Source of the DNA: Opitutaceae bacterium
Lineage (GTDB): Bacteria > Verrucomicrobiota > Verrucomicrobiia > Opitutales > Opitutaceae
NCBI GenBank assembly: GCA_015075305.1
Contig: JABTUS010000011.1
Location: 143,035 to 207,034, forward strand
Direction: 5' to 3'
DNA: 64,000 nt
Shown: piece by piece, positions 47,501 to 57,927 of the stretch
Numbering within the stretch: the first letter of the stretch is position 1
How the letters are laid out: the number at the start of each line of letters is the position of its first letter
Made by a program: the position numbers and the translations under genes
Notes under the pieces: model-generated
Database searches by the model: none
What the model was told of the DNA's origin: nothing
Seen by the model: the letters and a program-made list of their open reading frames with translations, nothing else

Positions 47501-50500
47501 GTCAACCTCACGCGCGCGGAAGCCAATCTCGCCGACGACATCAGCCACAAACTCAATCTCGCGGATTCTCTGATCAGCAAGGCGGGGCAGGCCACACCCG
47601 AAAAAGCGTCCGAGTTGCTCGAAAGCGCCCGGCTGCTTCGTGAGCAGGCGCTGACAACGCTCAGCAAGACGGAGACCAGCAATGCCGTGGTCAACCACGT
47701 CAACCTGACGCACGATCTTCTTCGGGTTGAAAACTCCCTTGCAGATTCAGCCAGGCTCGAGGCGGCCGTGCTGGCGGGCGGCGTGCGTGCGACTCCGGAG
47801 GGGCTGGCCGCCGCACGCACGGCCATTGCCGATGTCCGCAGCGGCAATGCGGGCACACCAAGCGCGCTGGACGTCACGCGCCCAGCGGTCACTTACGGTC
47901 CGCCATCTCCCCTGGATGACGTGATGAGACAGGCCGCGGCCAAGGGAGTCACGCCCGAGGTTGCCCAGAGGCTGGTTGCCACGGAGGCGGAGATGCTGGG
48001 AACGCTTCGCGGAAACGTCGGACGCGAGATCGCCCAGGTTGAGCAGCAGATCGCCACGCATGGAGCGGATGCCCCCGCCGTGCTGAATGAACGGCTCGCC
48101 GAGCTCAACGCCCAGGCCGCGCGACTTCAGCGCGATGAGAACGTGCTTCGGGCAATCGCCAACACGGATGATCCGGCCCTCCGGGCCCGGGCGATCGCGG
48201 ATATTTCTGCGGGAACTTCGGAGTACCGCGGTGGAAAACTTGTGGCGACGCCGGTCGATCAGGCTGCGAAAAGCACGAACGCGATTCTGGGCTGGTCGGA
48301 AGCCAGGAGTCGTTCGCCTGAGCTTGGGGAGCTCCAGCAACTCGTGATTGAAGGGAAAACGCCGTCAGCGGACCTGGTGATGAATCTGAAGACCGATCCG
48401 CGTGCCATGCGTGCGCTGAAGAATGCACCGGAATCGGTTCGCGTGGCCTTCAACAGCGTCGAGGAAAGCATCTACAAGGTGCACGACGATGCGGTCGTCG
48501 AACAGATCAAGCGTCTGCAGACACTCGACCAGCGCCTCGATCCCGCCGCACCCGGCGGCATCCGATCGACCCTTCCCGAGGGAGCCGCCGCCCGCCCCGC
48601 GCCCTGGGTGGGCAAGGAAATCAAGGTGCAGGATTTTCGCACGCCGGGCGCGCCACCGGGATCGGTGAACACCGACCGCGATTATCGCGTGATCTACAAG
48701 GTTGCCGACACCGCCGACGGAAAAGGGGAATGGATCGAGATTCCCAGAAAGCACTGGGCCGAGTTTTCCCATGAGAAATTTGCCGAGGTCAGCGGCTTTA
48801 CGCCGGAGAAGCTGCGGGGCATGGCCGCAGCCGAGGACCTCGCCGCGTGGAATTCCTGGGATCCGGCCCGGCACGACGGGCTTTCGCTTGAGCATGCCAT
48901 GAAGGAAAAGTGGGCCGAGCTCCATCAACAGCTTGCCACCGACAGGCCGCATCCGGAGGCCAGTGCGGACTTCTCGGACCAGATTCGAGACGCGGCGGGG
49001 AACCTGCGCCAGCTCGAGACGCCCAACATTGTGGCGGTGCAGCAGGGGCGCACGACGCTTCTCGACGCGCAGCGCCTGGGCATGATGTACAATGAAAAGG
49101 CCGATGCATTTCTCCGCCTCCCCAGTGCGCGTTATGCCGAGGGCGACAAACTCGAGGCCTCGGCGCAGATGAACAAGGCGATCGAGATGCTGGGCGCGGT
49201 CCGCAACGGCTACACCCAGCAGGGCATCGATGTCGGCAAGCTTTCAGATCGCATGGAGAAAGCCTCGGCGTTGCTGAAGTCTCTCGCGCCCTTCGACCAC
49301 AGCGTACCTCCGGAGCGCATACTGGCCGTGGAGAAAGCGCTGGCGGAACTGAATTTTGGCACGTCGGAGAAGAACTCCATAAACGCCTTCAAGGAGGCCC
49401 TCGACAGCCAGTTCCATGCCCTCGGCATGGCGGCGGACACGCGTGTGTCGCGCGGTGTGCTGAAACCCAAGGAGATACTCCCGCCCGCCGTCGAGGCTCC
49501 GCGTCCGGCAGCGGTTCCCGCCGGCTCACCGCTGGCGCGAGGACCGCCGTCTGCGGCATCGGGTGGAGTCGCTGCGGATGGCACGGTGATTCTGGGAGCA
49601 CCCGACCTTCCCCACCATTATGCGCCCGCCCTGCTCGAGCATCCGGAGGCCACCCTCCCGTACCTGCAGCGCGCTCCCGACGACACGGGTATTTACAACA
49701 AGATTTTTGACAAGGAGATCGGTGAAAGCATCAACCTCAAGGATCCCGGCAACTACAAGCTTGGCGACCTCGGCAACAATCAGGTCCACGACCTGGGGAA
49801 GTTCCTCGGTGAAGGCGCATTCTCCCGCGTGTATGAACTCCGGTCACCCGACTACAGTGATGCGGTCATCAAGTTCCGGCTCAGGGGGGAGGAAGCGACA
49901 AGTGCTCCAGACATGATCGCCGACGCGGCCCTGGCTAGCGACCGTCTTGAGCGGGCGGGCATTCCGCAACTCAAGGTCCTCGCCACGGAAACGGAGGGCA
50001 ACTACCCGTATGCCATCGTTGAAAAGCTGCCCAAGGACGCGGAGATGTTCGACCACACGCTGACTGCGACCGCTGAGGGGCGGGCCAAGGTCAACTTCAC
50101 CGCGGATCACGAACGGGCTGTCGTGAAGCTCTACGACGATCTGGCGAACAAGGGACTGATCGCGCGCGATCTCAAGATCGACAACCTCTACTTCTTCAAG
50201 AAGGACGGCCAGGTGACGGCTGGCATCCTGGATCACGACTTCATCGTGCCATTCGAGAATGCGAAGCAAACCGATTGGTTTGAGGTAGGCATGCTGGCGC
50301 CGGGCCTTCTGAACATTTCAAGCGTCAATGGAAAGCCGAGTTTCAACACGGCTCACCAGTTCATGAGCTACATGCTGGAGTCCCGAGGATGGATTTCCCC
50401 TCCCACGACGGCGGGAGGAGCCTACAGCAGCAGCCGCCTGAACATCGAATTGCTCAAGGGCACTCCCTTTGAATCCTTCGTCCTGCCACCGAAGGGCTGA
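38594..50500 (+). CDS. Giant secreted coiled-coil protein with C-terminal protein-kinase-like domain
   Basis: 3968 residues from the ATG at 38594, which places a signal peptide ([17 protein letters not shown]) at the N-terminus. Order: Pro/Thr-rich repeats (about 56-335), helical part, second Pro-rich hinge (515-580), Ala/Glu/Arg-rich coiled coil, three 49-residue repeats (1152-1290), long coiled coil, a Gly/Ala/Val hydrophobic stretch (about 2735-2890) like pre-toxin regions, more helical sequence, and a kinase domain from about 3720. The kinase residues are intact: glycine loop GEGAFSRV (3739-3746), VIK lysine K3760, RDLKIDN with D3859, K3861, N3864, and metal-site D3882 in HDF. It may phosphorylate a target in another cell or in the envelope, like a polymorphic toxin; that is inference. 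No immunity gene was found: copy F of the repeat follows directly. Confidence 0.88.
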   Translation: MSALTRRIRGALSLLFLAVLGTAFAQQFPIQPCGYRHDPAQYCPTCALLKKSGGGSTKIAPTPTSPATITRPSPTPTPVPTRQPSPTRLQPPVEIIPTTPPVAIAPTPKPTSPPPTPTPTPVPTRLPTTISAPPIAIAPTPAPTAPPPTPKPTPAPTQPPVVVAPSPIAIAPTPQPTPPPPTPTPTPIPTPTPSPVPTPSPTLAPSRPPVAIVATPVPTAPLPSPTRPPPPSPTPTPQPTAAPTSPPVVAVTAPPVVIAPTPTPTPPPDVESPPVIPAPGGTTVVVTPTPEVPLAPSPTVSPSPDATPTPSVTPTPSAPTTPELTYRDPIQTTPRDRPDRDKDYWVEIADGLRRESVERARSKLGYQIKQATGGYEDLMVQSFINEQAAQFDAEQGKIKDQARKLGGGLSIAAYTVVVPKGPCPEPPLSDTEVGELLKKSSDAISRMQESLAARKTALAGTAEMLSRSQGLASAGETMLGKFGYSEHVAQAGVFGIALEEGRICGRGGPPQGGDSQPTPTPTPTPTPTTSPTPSVRPRPTPTLRPRPTPTPKKRPTPTPTPKPTPTKKPKPPTPTPRPFFDDPCADALKSMGVDPATAAVKRNLDRLSEDTYNTAAADLMPGDFSGRQLGHSISNLAQINTGRSAILEHESGLSAVSEAVQSRIKVVDATLAAPEETYADLVFTASNNAGTVPVHPLLTEGDTVVASRIFQSLRTQSVRASVNEAAIAIGENSPRANELAMRALKELTGVAEAENKGAIAHAIQAKDVADARSIVQRTRGALPLLDRLGDLNAKAARVVSPEAADGVAAQVLYAEIVGRDALLAARSIQEGTVNAPAGFERVGPDSIQKLVTLADDHSIVEVQPSASRLTPQRLELHRRQVELAKSATGEIAVAATLSQGAPEVAHADAELEGSALAVNALLQRASDPIMRSIGAQAPVLARTSALLKGRIAAADSGAVPSDPAARAAAAQDLAATDKALTESLARLQPMAVKISGLDQGLKDFASARDQLESRIVSLAGKRNDSVEIRNIIENADRTQLAAARTAAIDLGISPGLSLGAALARRAVVSAPDGSLPTGPQPTFVPPPPPGASSAERDAYVNITDAQSALMMRQTITGATVRPPAASAAPAPAPTSAPAMNETSELVQSIRERVGAYGWAQDFKDERELQQFAQSRVGGLGIVHLKSDLEKPEYVAEQFKARVGGLGWTHTFKDEDELQQFAQSRVGQFGIVHKRSDLQDPAYLQQLFKSRIGGMGWSHTFKDLDEYKAFLESRLGGFGRVTTCLDLQRRGVPPATARAILDEAASRSKVNWETDAQYQERMLRDRSDLFARDADGNFHQKTYAEQQKEKREQMLASGEWIQDSRTGNLVRRNSKAGAQVMDSMLDAKPRTVRVKLADGRWMEFPVDGFTSLQSSLDDALSGMNLRRTAGGDWVDANGNVVLAGETARKYDADYREAMDRRAPGFSGLLTYRREQERPGIPPPPPKEQFRELQDNLLGNFGYTVRDFSLNDLDLDLEVRPGESIEEALRRTLAGNERFSFNANGDIIDRRTGKPARTAGDLAEVDDRFRDKVASAVFGEDYKGVSRETLYLAQNGTPSQRAQAQAIIAQTTGQLAQLNQVTSAQQQLINELAALDDDPGLTASERRSRQREIQKQLDQLAITRSTLENSIIDGMRAANRSASQVVDKELSYTERTALASADKVKSLATSIDAIRDQLQSDLSPTERRNLERQLRERETELFNESRSFRDLSSRLSAGSAVSQLAPEVNLAAYGITNATVADVREARASAAAVRYETVDGKVRAFYVGNDGRALVDPHGRTLYVSEQEAKGFEKAQLNDLATHLDDLQRDQDAYRKWMTTIGELQERLAAAGSSATRKELQRQLDFAQQRAGDIAGRINAYADKFNSYVGEDEDRRKTVLETAAALAMEREKAKEALKNGASTIEVLDAEGRWVKYENPEMRRLREEREARLAAAGVSDPALLAAARDAAAPQSAPPASAPDPAREAELKSAQARQGMLTADYEAHARGLLASEEAYARAENDLRLARSAAFGKQDPALAQTLAQAERAFAEASANRDRLRMETATAAAIAGSNDPALADRFNQLTAAIDQAKANVQMLAKAADSLWSTMLTNPGLPPAVRSALESQLIAVEAAKKAAIDQALIQAATLAAARDNAAFTATTAAYNTERLTELQRRVADSGRPAKDVLSSLELAELERRTAISSYFNEVGSAQAHLQRLGALTERARKDPASLSIAEKVELDQGLSEKEMRLLVGDTQRRGLLESTSQATDPVQAEALRSLIGKWMTDPAGARNGTLLFNQSDTSGLVTALGFLDRTDIYQSARNEAEARIQTRKAELDAARAEFKRDPSSINARIVDLSLQAVASAERLLSDADFALRKAREAAPASRVPSAFSTLQPAETYLDIVNRRPAAAVANAPASSDNFFKARLDYAQGVGKIQDIQNGYDANRAAIEQDLLKRNTEIGGLRGQYYAFEKRLNEESLDASTRSFIEKRMQELDTQIGARDLGIRAQQTQLRQLENERETALATVLRTLPKQWDMDPAARAREELSRFTTLYETNAELEQLRAGHAAKLGQFDQRIRNYESELARAQSGGDASRIASLQQALGDARRQRSDYATIMENSARTFETARDDLIARNRADKIGPSSNSDLDKFLVGMGIDPNAAYAVNAELLAAQRASADRAVNAGVRANVSKGDPSLASLFLDEAIANATPTNLAYGFAGTVSGVGKGVVSLVASVPDLVEMAGKGIYLADRTVVEAVAAYGDILGEAITGRDLGLLDTVGTKSLDGINRGISAVRNTSVSDISRTAGAISSAVVDQALKRLQRDDNLAFNSAELASQVAFEIGIGFVDPAASVPRLAQLAEAARATSLGEKTAALASAIANSRAVEATVAVVTNFRGAETLGNAALGAISTAGKVLDEASALRASLNASELGRRINSSGAGVLFDNIVNLTRAEANLADDISHKLNLADSLISKAGQATPEKASELLESARLLREQALTTLSKTETSNAVVNHVNLTHDLLRVENSLADSARLEAAVLAGGVRATPEGLAAARTAIADVRSGNAGTPSALDVTRPAVTYGPPSPLDDVMRQAAAKGVTPEVAQRLVATEAEMLGTLRGNVGREIAQVEQQIATHGADAPAVLNERLAELNAQAARLQRDENVLRAIANTDDPALRARAIADISAGTSEYRGGKLVATPVDQAAKSTNAILGWSEARSRSPELGELQQLVIEGKTPSADLVMNLKTDPRAMRALKNAPESVRVAFNSVEESIYKVHDDAVVEQIKRLQTLDQRLDPAAPGGIRSTLPEGAAARPAPWVGKEIKVQDFRTPGAPPGSVNTDRDYRVIYKVADTADGKGEWIEIPRKHWAEFSHEKFAEVSGFTPEKLRGMAAAEDLAAWNSWDPARHDGLSLEHAMKEKWAELHQQLATDRPHPEASADFSDQIRDAAGNLRQLETPNIVAVQQGRTTLLDAQRLGMMYNEKADAFLRLPSARYAEGDKLEASAQMNKAIEMLGAVRNGYTQQGIDVGKLSDRMEKASALLKSLAPFDHSVPPERILAVEKALAELNFGTSEKNSINAFKEALDSQFHALGMAADTRVSRGVLKPKEILPPAVEAPRPAAVPAGSPLARGPPSAASGGVAADGTVILGAPDLPHHYAPALLEHPEATLPYLQRAPDDTGIYNKIFDKEIGESINLKDPGNYKLGDLGNNQVHDLGKFLGEGAFSRVYELRSPDYSDAVIKFRLRGEEATSAPDMIADAALASDRLERAGIPQLKVLATETEGNYPYAIVEKLPKDAEMFDHTLTATAEGRAKVNFTADHERAVVKLYDDLANKGLIARDLKIDNLYFFKKDGQVTAGILDHDFIVPFENAKQTDWFEVGMLAPGLLNISSVNGKPSFNTAHQFMSYMLESRGWISPPTTAGGAYSSSRLNIELLKGTPFESFVLPPKG
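42047..42462 (+). repeat. Tandem 49-residue protein repeat in the giant kinase-tailed protein
   Basis: Three tandem units, each of two half-repeats of 23 and 26 residues beginning R-(V/I/L)-G-x-x-G: RVGAYGW, RVGGLGI, RVGGLGW, RVGQFGI, RIGGMGW, RLGGFGR. The halves carry [17 protein letters not shown] helices. Units 1 and 2 are nearly identical at key positions, so the duplication looks recent. It sits in an otherwise coiled-coil part and may be a binding module. Confidence 0.85.
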
Positions 50501-50518
50501 GAACCGAACAGCCAACCC

Positions 50519-50575
50519 CCTGGAGGGGCACGCTCCGTCGTGACCTGGGGACGTGCGTCGCAAGACACCGCCGGA
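50519..50575 (+). repeat. REP-like palindromic repeat, copy F
   Basis: CTGGAGGGGCACGCTCCGTC then GTGACCTGGGGACGTGCGTC, tail ACACCGCCGGACCAATTCACACGCG. It starts 18 nt after the stop of the giant kinase-tailed gene and may stabilise or end that transcript. Confidence 0.85.
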
Positions 50576-50650
50576 CCAATTCACACGCGATCTGCGACCA
50601 GCGGAATGCTTTGAACTTTCCGCGGCGTCCGATCATCGATTGTCCCCCGC

Positions 50651-51889
50651 ATGAAGCCTTCCTCAAGCCCGGACCCCGAACTCGACCGACTCCTTGTCTC
50701 GGACGCGATCATGGTGGATCCGTATCCCATCTATCGCCGTCTCCGCGAAACGGCCCCGGTTTTCTGGAGCGACTCCTGGAATGCCTGGGTCGTGAGCCGG
50801 TACGATGACGTGGGGGAGTCGCTGCGCGACAAGGACAACCTCTCGAATGAAAACCGCCAGGGGCTCCTCTTCAGCGGGCTCTCCGCGGACGAACGCGAGA
50901 AACTCGCCCCGCTTCGCCACTATTTCGCCCAAAAGGATGTGATCGGGTCGGATCCCCCCGACCACACCCGCATGCGCGCCCTCGTCCAAAAGGCATTCAC
51001 GCCAAAGACGATCGCCTCGCTGGAGTCGCGCATACGCAAGCTCGCTGAAACCCTGGTCGGCGAAGCCTGCCGGAAGGAGCGCCCGTTCGATTTTGTCCAC
51101 GAGGTCGCGCATCCGCTGCCCGTCATCCTGATCGCCGAACTGCTCGGTGCTCCGGTGGAGGATCGCTCCCTGTTCAAGCGGTGGTCCGCCGAAATCCTGG
51201 CGTTTCAGGGCACCGGCGTGACCCGGTTCGGACCGGCGATGGTCTCACAGACCGCCCTGATGGAACTGTTCGCTTACATGAACCGCCTCATCGACGAGCG
51301 CAGGGCCCGGCCGCAGGACGATCTCATCACCGTGCTCGCACTCGCGGAGGAGAACGGCCGCGGATTCAGTCGCGACGAACTGCTCGCAACCTGCAACACC
51401 CTGCTCACCGCCGGTCACGAGACGACTACAAATCTCCTCGGCAATCTCGTTCACCTGCTTCTCTCCCATTCCGAACAGTGGTCCGCCTTGAAGAAAAATC
51501 CGGCGCTGATCGGGCCGGCCATCGATGAAGCACTCCGTTTCGAGGCACCCAAACAACGAAACTTCCGTCGCGTAAAGAAGGCGCACGTGTTTGCGGGGGT
51601 TCCGTTTGGTGAAAATGAAATGGTTTTCCAACTGATCGGTTCCGCCAACCGCGATCCGGCCCGGATCGATTCGCCGGATGTCTTCAACATCCATCGACCC
51701 AAGATCGATCATTTCTCCTTTGGATCAGGCATTCATTTCTGCCTGGGTGCGCCGCTCGCCAAATTGGAAGCGCGCGTAGTCCTCGAAACCGTCATAGCCC
51801 ACTGCCCTGATGTGCAATTGACGCCGGGCGGCCTCCAATGGCAGGAACGCGTGCAGTTTCGCGGACCGAAAAGCCTGATGCTCGCCTGA
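50651..51889 (+). CDS. Cytochrome P450
   Basis: 412 residues, soluble bacterial type, no membrane anchor. Hallmarks: I-helix AGHETTTNLL with the oxygen-activation threonine, the K-helix ExxR in DEALRFEA, and the heme-cysteine loop FSFGSGIHFCLGAPLA. The N-terminal DPYPIYRRLRETAPV is typical of the CYP107/CYP102-like bacterial families. It hydroxylates or epoxidises a small organic substrate using electrons from a ferredoxin; no ferredoxin or reductase gene is adjacent, so the redox partner is elsewhere. The gene stands alone, with 161 nt to the rhamnulokinase. Confidence 0.93.
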   Translation: MKPSSSPDPELDRLLVSDAIMVDPYPIYRRLRETAPVFWSDSWNAWVVSRYDDVGESLRDKDNLSNENRQGLLFSGLSADEREKLAPLRHYFAQKDVIGSDPPDHTRMRALVQKAFTPKTIASLESRIRKLAETLVGEACRKERPFDFVHEVAHPLPVILIAELLGAPVEDRSLFKRWSAEILAFQGTGVTRFGPAMVSQTALMELFAYMNRLIDERRARPQDDLITVLALAEENGRGFSRDELLATCNTLLTAGHETTTNLLGNLVHLLLSHSEQWSALKKNPALIGPAIDEALRFEAPKQRNFRRVKKAHVFAGVPFGENEMVFQLIGSANRDPARIDSPDVFNIHRPKIDHFSFGSGIHFCLGAPLAKLEARVVLETVIAHCPDVQLTPGGLQWQERVQFRGPKSLMLA

Positions 51890-52053
51890 CACACGAGCAC
51901 CGTCAGTTCTCAACTCGCCCAGACGAGCAAGCCGGGCTGTCAGGAAAGTATCGGCTTCCGCTTGTTTTGGGGTAGATTTCGAAAGCTTCGGCCTACATGG
52001 ATCGTAAAGGATCCAACCGAAACAATCCCAGAGTTCCCAAACCGTTTCATTCA

Positions 52054-53502
52054 ATGTCCTCCAAGCCCGTTTACACCGCCGCCATCGACCTCGGCGCCAC
52101 CAGTGGGCGCGTCATTCTTGGCTCATGGGTCAGGCAGCGCCTCGCGCTGAAGGAAGTGCACCGGTTTTCCAATGCATTCCGCACACTGGGATACCACGAC
52201 TATTGGGATGTCGGCACCCTGTGGTCAGAGGTCCAGACCGGCTTGCGCGCCGCCGCCGCCGCACTTCCCCGAAATGCGAAACTGGCGTCGGTTGGAGTGG
52301 ACACCTGGGGCGTCGACTACGTGCTCCTCAACGATGCCGGCAGGCTCGTATTTCCGGTTCACGCCTACCGCGACTCACGCACGCGCCCCGGATTGGAACG
52401 CCTGGCCCGCACACGCGCGGCGCTTGAGCGGGTCTATGCGGCGACCGGCATCCCCAATGTCTTCTACAACACATCACTCCAACTCGAGGAGGCCATCGCG
52501 TCCTGCCCTGCCCTGACGGACCTCGCCACCCGCTGCCTTTTCCTGCCGGACTACTTTAATTTTCTGCTTTCGGGCAAGGCCGCCAACGAGCTCTCGGTCG
52601 CGAGCACGTCCCAATTGATCGATGTGCACACCAGGGACTGGTCCCGTTTCGCCCTGGATCACTTCCGTGTGCCACCCTCCTGGTTCAGTACCCCCGTGCC
52701 TGCGGGGACCCGGCTGGGTGGACTGAGGAAGGAACTCGCGCACCTGCATCCGGCTTTTGCCCACACGCAGGTAGTCGCGGTCCCCGGACACGATACGGCG
52801 TGTGCCTACGACGCCATGCCCGCCAATCCCGACGGCACCGATCTCTACCTCAGCTCGGGCACCTGGTCGCTGGTCGGATTCGAATGCGACCAGCCCGTGT
52901 TGGGCACCGGGGCCATGGCTGCGCGAATCTCCAACGAGCGCACCGGTGACGGTCGTTACCATCCCCTGACCAATGTGATCGGGCTGTGGCTGCTTGAGGG
53001 CACGTTGAAGGATTTCGATTCGCGCCCCCAATCCGCGCGCGAATGGGGATCGCTGATCACCGCCGCTGAGAACCAGCCAAAGCCACCGCGGCTGCTCGAT
53101 GTGACGGATCCCGCCCTGGCAAACCCGACCTCCATGCGCGCCGCAATCGATGCCCAGATCAAGAAGCGCCGGGGCAAAGCGCCAAAGGATATGGCGGGAT
53201 ACATGCGCCTGATCTGCGACTCCCTCGGGCAGGGTCATGCGGACGCGCTCAAGGCCTTTGAAAAACTCGCGCAGCGCACATTCAAACGCATTCTCATGGT
53301 CGGCGGCGGCGCCCGGAATCGCCTGCTCTGCCAGGCCACTGCCGACGCCTGCCGGCTTCCCGTCGCCGCCTTCGATCTCGAAGGATCAGCCGTGGGTAAC
53401 ATTGCCTCCCAACTCATTGCCATCAAGGCAGTAAAGAACCTGGAGATCTTCCGTGGCCATTTGAGCGCGCACCTCGACAAACGGGTTTACACACCTCAAT
53501 GA
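52054..53502 (+). CDS. rhaB: Rhamnulokinase (FGGY carbohydrate kinase)
   Basis: 482 residues from the ATG at 52054, where the FGGY N-terminus begins (TAAIDLGATSGRVILG, the phosphate-1 motif). Rhamnulokinase-type features include VGVDTWGVDYVLLND, ILMVGGGARNRLLCQ (adenosine motif) and GSAVGNIASQLIA. It phosphorylates L-rhamnulose made from rhamnose, giving rhamnulose 1-phosphate. Rhamnose isomerase and aldolase are not in the window. A related pentulokinase activity cannot be excluded. The genes downstream on the same strand also handle plant sugars, apart from one helicase gene. Confidence 0.88.
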   Translation: MSSKPVYTAAIDLGATSGRVILGSWVRQRLALKEVHRFSNAFRTLGYHDYWDVGTLWSEVQTGLRAAAAALPRNAKLASVGVDTWGVDYVLLNDAGRLVFPVHAYRDSRTRPGLERLARTRAALERVYAATGIPNVFYNTSLQLEEAIASCPALTDLATRCLFLPDYFNFLLSGKAANELSVASTSQLIDVHTRDWSRFALDHFRVPPSWFSTPVPAGTRLGGLRKELAHLHPAFAHTQVVAVPGHDTACAYDAMPANPDGTDLYLSSGTWSLVGFECDQPVLGTGAMAARISNERTGDGRYHPLTNVIGLWLLEGTLKDFDSRPQSAREWGSLITAAENQPKPPRLLDVTDPALANPTSMRAAIDAQIKKRRGKAPKDMAGYMRLICDSLGQGHADALKAFEKLAQRTFKRILMVGGGARNRLLCQATADACRLPVAAFDLEGSAVGNIASQLIAIKAVKNLEIFRGHLSAHLDKRVYTPQ

Positions 53503-53613
53503 CTTGTTCCCGCTCAGGATGAACGGCGTTCGCGTTTCCGATCGGTCGGGATCCGTGGTTGCAATGGCTGCCGGAAAGCGGAGACTGTAACCTTTCCAGA
53601 AAGAACGCCTATC

Positions 53614-55146
53614 ATGCTGAAAAAGTTGATCGCGAAGCTGCGCAAGACCATTGCCCCATCAAGCGTCGCCCAACCACCGCAAAAGCCGACCGCCTCCAAG
53701 CCCTCGGGAAGGGATCGAAATCGGTCGCGCCCCCAGCAGCACGATGCGAAGCAGAGGAAGGACCATCGTCCACGTTCCCCCCACGACCGTCAGCCATCGG
53801 CAAACGCATCAGGCCAGAGTCACTCCCGTGCACGCTCGGGATCCAGCGGTCGGCCAAAACCCGCGCCTGCTGAACGCCCGGTTTCTCAGCCGCCCCCACC
53901 CAAACGCAACAGGCCGGTGCGCGAGCTGCCCGCCGTTCCGAAGGTTGAAAGCGCTTTCAGCCAGCTCGGTCTTTCCGACCGCATCGCTTTCGCTGTTCAG
54001 GAAAAGGGATACACCGAGCCCACGCCCATTCAATCCCAGGCCATTCCGCTGGTGATCGCCGGCAGGGACGTCATTGGGTCCGCCCAAACGGGCACCGGAA
54101 AAACCGCCGCTTTCGCCCTGCCCATTCTGGAACGCCTGGGTGCTCGGACCGGCCACCCGCGCTGCCTCGTTCTTGAGCCAACCCGTGAGCTCGCATTACA
54201 GGTTGAAGAGGCGTTCAGGGGCTACGGCAAGTTCACCCAGCTCGACGTGACGGTGATTTATGGTGGCGTGGGCTACGGTAAACAGCGCGAGGATCTTGAG
54301 AACGGGGTCGACATCATCGTCGCTACCCCCGGTCGACTGCTCGATCACATGGAGCAGGGAGCGGTAAGTCTTTCGGGCATCGACATCCTGGTGCTCGATG
54401 AAGTGGATCGCATGCTGGACATGGGATTCCTTCCCGATGTCAAACGCATCGTTTCCAAGACGCCCAAGAGTCGGCAGACTCTTTTTTTCACCGCCACGAT
54501 CCCTCCCGAAATCGCCTCTCTTGCAGGCTGGGCGTTGCGCGATCCGGTGGAGGTCAAGATCGGCCAGCGACGCTCCCCCGCCGAAACGGTCGAACACGCC
54601 TTCTATCCCGTCGTCGCCTCGCAGAAGTTTGATCTCCTCCTGACGCTTCTGGAAGCCACGCAGTACAAGAGCGTGATAATTTTTTGCCGCACACGCATGG
54701 GCGCCGATCGGATCGCCCACCGGCTGATTGCGGCGAGCCACACTGTCGGCGTGCTGCACTCCGACCGCAGCCAGCGCGAACGGGTCGAGTCGCTCGAAGG
54801 CTTCAAATCCGGCAGGTTCGAGATGCTCGTCGCCACCGACATCGCGGCCCGCGGGCTCGATATCGCCGGGGTGTCCCACGTCATCAACTACGATGTGCCC
54901 GAGAATCCCGAGGATTATGTTCACCGAATCGGACGCACGGGCCGGGCGCAGCATTCCGGCGAGGCGTTCACACTGGTGACCGAGGACGACGTGCGCAACG
55001 CGCGCTCCATCGAGCGCTTCATCGATGCGCAGATTGAGCGGAAGAAGTTCGCGGGTTTTCCCTACGTCTATTCGGCCCTATTTGACGAATCCGCCCAGCC
55101 TTCCGCGAAACCGGCGAGCCGGCTGACACGCGGAGCGAGACGCTGA
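53614..55146 (+). CDS. DEAD-box RNA helicase (RhlE-like)
   Basis: 510 residues. A disordered, basic, Pro/Ser/Arg-rich N-terminus (about 1-110) precedes the two RecA-like domains. Motifs: Q motif region EPTPIQSQAIP, Walker A AQTGTGKT (157-164), PTRELA (189-194), Walker B LDEVD (261-265), TAT (293-295, in place of SAT), and in the second domain RGLDIAGVSHVINYD with HRIGRTGRA. The DEAD box reads DEVD, a variant known in some bacterial helicases. It probably helps rRNA or mRNA unwinding at low temperature. The usual disordered extension of these proteins is C-terminal; here it is N-terminal. Confidence 0.92.
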   Translation: MLKKLIAKLRKTIAPSSVAQPPQKPTASKPSGRDRNRSRPQQHDAKQRKDHRPRSPHDRQPSANASGQSHSRARSGSSGRPKPAPAERPVSQPPPPKRNRPVRELPAVPKVESAFSQLGLSDRIAFAVQEKGYTEPTPIQSQAIPLVIAGRDVIGSAQTGTGKTAAFALPILERLGARTGHPRCLVLEPTRELALQVEEAFRGYGKFTQLDVTVIYGGVGYGKQREDLENGVDIIVATPGRLLDHMEQGAVSLSGIDILVLDEVDRMLDMGFLPDVKRIVSKTPKSRQTLFFTATIPPEIASLAGWALRDPVEVKIGQRRSPAETVEHAFYPVVASQKFDLLLTLLEATQYKSVIIFCRTRMGADRIAHRLIAASHTVGVLHSDRSQRERVESLEGFKSGRFEMLVATDIAARGLDIAGVSHVINYDVPENPEDYVHRIGRTGRAQHSGEAFTLVTEDDVRNARSIERFIDAQIERKKFAGFPYVYSALFDESAQPSAKPASRLTRGARR

Positions 55147-55276
55147 GTCTCGTCATCGACCGGTTCCATCGCACGACGGACCGGTTCACTTCCGCTTAAC
55201 ATTCATCGCTACCTTCCTTGCCGCTCCTGGGATGCGGCCAAGGCTTGGCATCCCTTCCTCCAACCCACCCTTCTCC

Positions 55277-56434
55277 ATGGACAAAGTTCGCACAGGCATC
55301 GTCGGTCTCGGCAACATGGGATCTGGTCACGCGACCAGCATTCTTGCCGGTAAAATCAAGGGTCTCGAGCTTACGGCGATCGCCGACGCCGATCCGGCGC
55401 GGTTTGCGCGCTTCCCCGGACTGAAGACGTTTTCGTCCGCCGCCGAGATGATCGATTCCCGCCAGATCGACGCCATTATCATCGCCACCCCGCACTTCGA
55501 TCACACCACGATCGGCATGCGCGCCCTCAAGGCCGGGCTGCACGTCATGGTCGAGAAGCCCATCTCCGTTCACCGCGCCGACGCGGAGCGCCTGATTGCC
55601 TCCTACACCAACAAGAAGCAGGTGTTCGCCGCGATGTTCAACCAGCGGACCGACCTCTATTACAAAAAGATCCGCCAGCTCATCCAGGACGGCGAACTCG
55701 GCGAGATCCGCAGGGTGAACTGGATCATCACAAACTGGTTCCGTACCGAGGCGTACTACGCCAGCGGCGGCTGGAGGGCGACCTGGGCGGGCGAAGGCGG
55801 CGGCGTGCTGCTCAACCAGTGCCCGCACAACCTGGATCTTTTCCAATGGATGTTCGGCATGCCGAAATCCATTCGCGCGTTCTGCAGCTTCGGACGCTAC
55901 CATGACATCGAGGTCGAGGACGACGTCACCGCCTACATGGAGTTTCCCAACGGAGCGACGGGCGTCTTCATCACCTCGACCGGCGAGGCTCCAGGCACGA
56001 ACCGCCTGGAAATCACCGCCGAGCGCGGCCGGATCGTCTACGAGAATGACGCGATTTCCTACATCCGCAACGAGGTGCCTATGTCGGAATTCTCACGCAA
56101 GTCCACCCAGGCCTTTGCGCGACCCGACTCCTGGGACGTCAGCATCCCCGCGGCCGGTCACGGCGGACAGCACAACGAAATTCTCCAGAACTTCGCGGAC
56201 GCCATTCTCAATGGCGCCAAACTGCTCTCGCCCGCGGTCGAGGGCATCCACTCGATCGAACTGGCGAATGCCATGCTGTACTCGGCGTGGACCGATTCGA
56301 CGGTCTCACTGCCGCTCGACGGACGAAAGTACGAGCGGGCGCTCAAGCAGAAGATCGCGGCGTCCGCGCAGAACAAGCGAAAGAAGAAGGTCGTCGTTTC
56401 GACGGACGATTTTTCGAAATCCTTCGGACGGTGA
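55277..56434 (+). CDS. Gfo/Idh/MocA-family NAD(P)-dependent oxidoreductase
   Basis: 385 residues from the ATG at 55277, where the Rossmann fold begins (TGIVGLGNMGSGHA). ATPHFDHTTIGMRALKAGLHVMVEKPISV carries the conserved EKP lysine, and WRATWAGEGGGVLLNQCPHNLDL the family's catalytic histidine region. Members oxidise or reduce sugars, inositols or sugar acids. It is 40 nt upstream of uronate isomerase, so a uronate- or hexuronate-related substrate is plausible. Confidence 0.9.
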   Translation: MDKVRTGIVGLGNMGSGHATSILAGKIKGLELTAIADADPARFARFPGLKTFSSAAEMIDSRQIDAIIIATPHFDHTTIGMRALKAGLHVMVEKPISVHRADAERLIASYTNKKQVFAAMFNQRTDLYYKKIRQLIQDGELGEIRRVNWIITNWFRTEAYYASGGWRATWAGEGGGVLLNQCPHNLDLFQWMFGMPKSIRAFCSFGRYHDIEVEDDVTAYMEFPNGATGVFITSTGEAPGTNRLEITAERGRIVYENDAISYIRNEVPMSEFSRKSTQAFARPDSWDVSIPAAGHGGQHNEILQNFADAILNGAKLLSPAVEGIHSIELANAMLYSAWTDSTVSLPLDGRKYERALKQKIAASAQNKRKKKVVVSTDDFSKSFGR

Positions 56435-56477
56435 GCGATTGCCCGAGAGTTCCGCGGCCCATCGGATTCGCGACACC

Positions 56478-57899
56478 ATGACCAAGCCCTATCTCCACGA
56501 GGATTTCCTGCTCACCACGGAGTGGGCGCGCAGGCTCTATTTCGATCACGCCGCCCGGCAGCCGATCTTCGACTATCACTGCCATCTGCCTCCCGACCAG
56601 ATCGCCTCAAACAGGCAGTTCAGCACGCTGACTGAAATCTGGCTTGGCGGTGATCACTACAAGTGGCGCGCCCTGCGCGCCGCGGGGGTGCCCGAGGAAC
56701 TGATAACGGGAAACACCACGAGCGACTACGAGAAGTTCCTCGCCTTCGCCCGCACGGTGCCGCAGTTGGTCCGCAATCCGCTTCACCATTGGTCGCATCT
56801 CGAACTGCGCCGCTATTTCGGAATCGACCTGCTGATCAATGAGGCGAATGCGCCCAGGATCTGGGAGGCCGCCAATGCGAAGCTCCGCACGCCCGCGATG
56901 TCCGTGCATGGAATCCTGACGTCGAATCGCGTGAACGTCGTCTGCACCACCGACGATCCCGCCGACATGCTCGAACACCACCTCGCCATCTCCCGCGGCA
57001 ATCTGCAGACGAAAGTCTATCCGACTTTCCGTCCGGACAAGGCCATGGCGGTCAACGCGCCGTCCATCTTCAATCCGTGGTGCGACCTCCTGGATGAACG
57101 CAGCGGCGTGAGCGTGAACAGTCTGGCCGGGCTGCTCGAGGCCATCGACAAGCGCCACGGTTTCTTTCATTCGATCGGCGGCCGGTTGTCCGACCATGGC
57201 ATGGAGTCGCTTCCCGATGTCGACTGCACCGAACGCGAAGCGGCGGCCATCTTCACGCAGGCGCGTTCGGGCGTGGCCGCGACACCCGAGCAGGCGGCGA
57301 AGTTCGCGTGGTTCATCATGATCTTCCTGGGGCAGCTTGACGCGAAACGCGGCTGGACGAAGCAGCTTCACCTTGGCGCCCTGCGCAACAACAACAACCG
57401 CCTGCTCAAGCGACTCGGCGCGGATGCCGGAGTTGATTCGATCGGTGATTTCCCGCAGTGCCGCGGACTGACGCGCTACCTCGATGCGCTCGATCGCGAG
57501 AACCAGCTCCCGCGCGTCATCCTCTACAATCTGAATCCGGCCGACAACTATGCGTTCGCGACCATGGTCGGGAATTTTCAGGACGGCACTGTCCCCGGCA
57601 AACTGCAGTTCGGTTCGGGCTGGTGGTTCCTCGACCAGCGGGAGGGCATGGAGTGGCAGATCAATGCGCTTTCCCAACTGGGACTGCTTTCAAGATTCGT
57701 GGGCATGCTCACGGATTCGCGGAGCTTCCTCAGCTATGTGCGCCACGAATATTTCCGACGCCTCCTCTGCGGAATGATCGGGGCGGATATCGAGGCCGGC
57801 TTGATTCCGGCGGATGAAGCGGCCAATGCAAAGTTGATCCGCGATATCTGCTACGACAACGCCGCCGCATATTTTGGTCTCAAGGCTGGCAACCTTTGA
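56478..57899 (+). CDS. uxaC: Uronate (glucuronate/galacturonate) isomerase
   Basis: 473 residues from the ATG at 56478, normal for UxaC. It interconverts D-glucuronate/fructuronate and D-galacturonate/tagaturonate. Motifs: FDYHCHLPPDQIA (metal ligands), VVCTTDDPADMLEHH, KVYPTFRPDKAM, LGALRNNNNRLLKRLGADAG, and RHEYFRRLLCGMIG near the C-terminus. It is placed between an oxidoreductase and a sugar isomerase, and together these suggest breakdown of pectin- or glucuronoxylan-derived uronates. Reductases UxuB/UxaB are not in the window. Confidence 0.93.
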   Translation: MTKPYLHEDFLLTTEWARRLYFDHAARQPIFDYHCHLPPDQIASNRQFSTLTEIWLGGDHYKWRALRAAGVPEELITGNTTSDYEKFLAFARTVPQLVRNPLHHWSHLELRRYFGIDLLINEANAPRIWEAANAKLRTPAMSVHGILTSNRVNVVCTTDDPADMLEHHLAISRGNLQTKVYPTFRPDKAMAVNAPSIFNPWCDLLDERSGVSVNSLAGLLEAIDKRHGFFHSIGGRLSDHGMESLPDVDCTEREAAAIFTQARSGVAATPEQAAKFAWFIMIFLGQLDAKRGWTKQLHLGALRNNNNRLLKRLGADAGVDSIGDFPQCRGLTRYLDALDRENQLPRVILYNLNPADNYAFATMVGNFQDGTVPGKLQFGSGWWFLDQREGMEWQINALSQLGLLSRFVGMLTDSRSFLSYVRHEYFRRLLCGMIGADIEAGLIPADEAANAKLIRDICYDNAAAYFGLKAGNL

Positions 57900-57927
57900 T
57901 TTTGAAAGTTCTTCCGCGCGAATAGTC

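Noticed and set aside
45695..47713. 672-codon minus-strand frame
   Set aside because: It lies wholly inside the sense frame of the giant coiled-coil protein, has no family motif and no ribosome site; high GC keeps it open.
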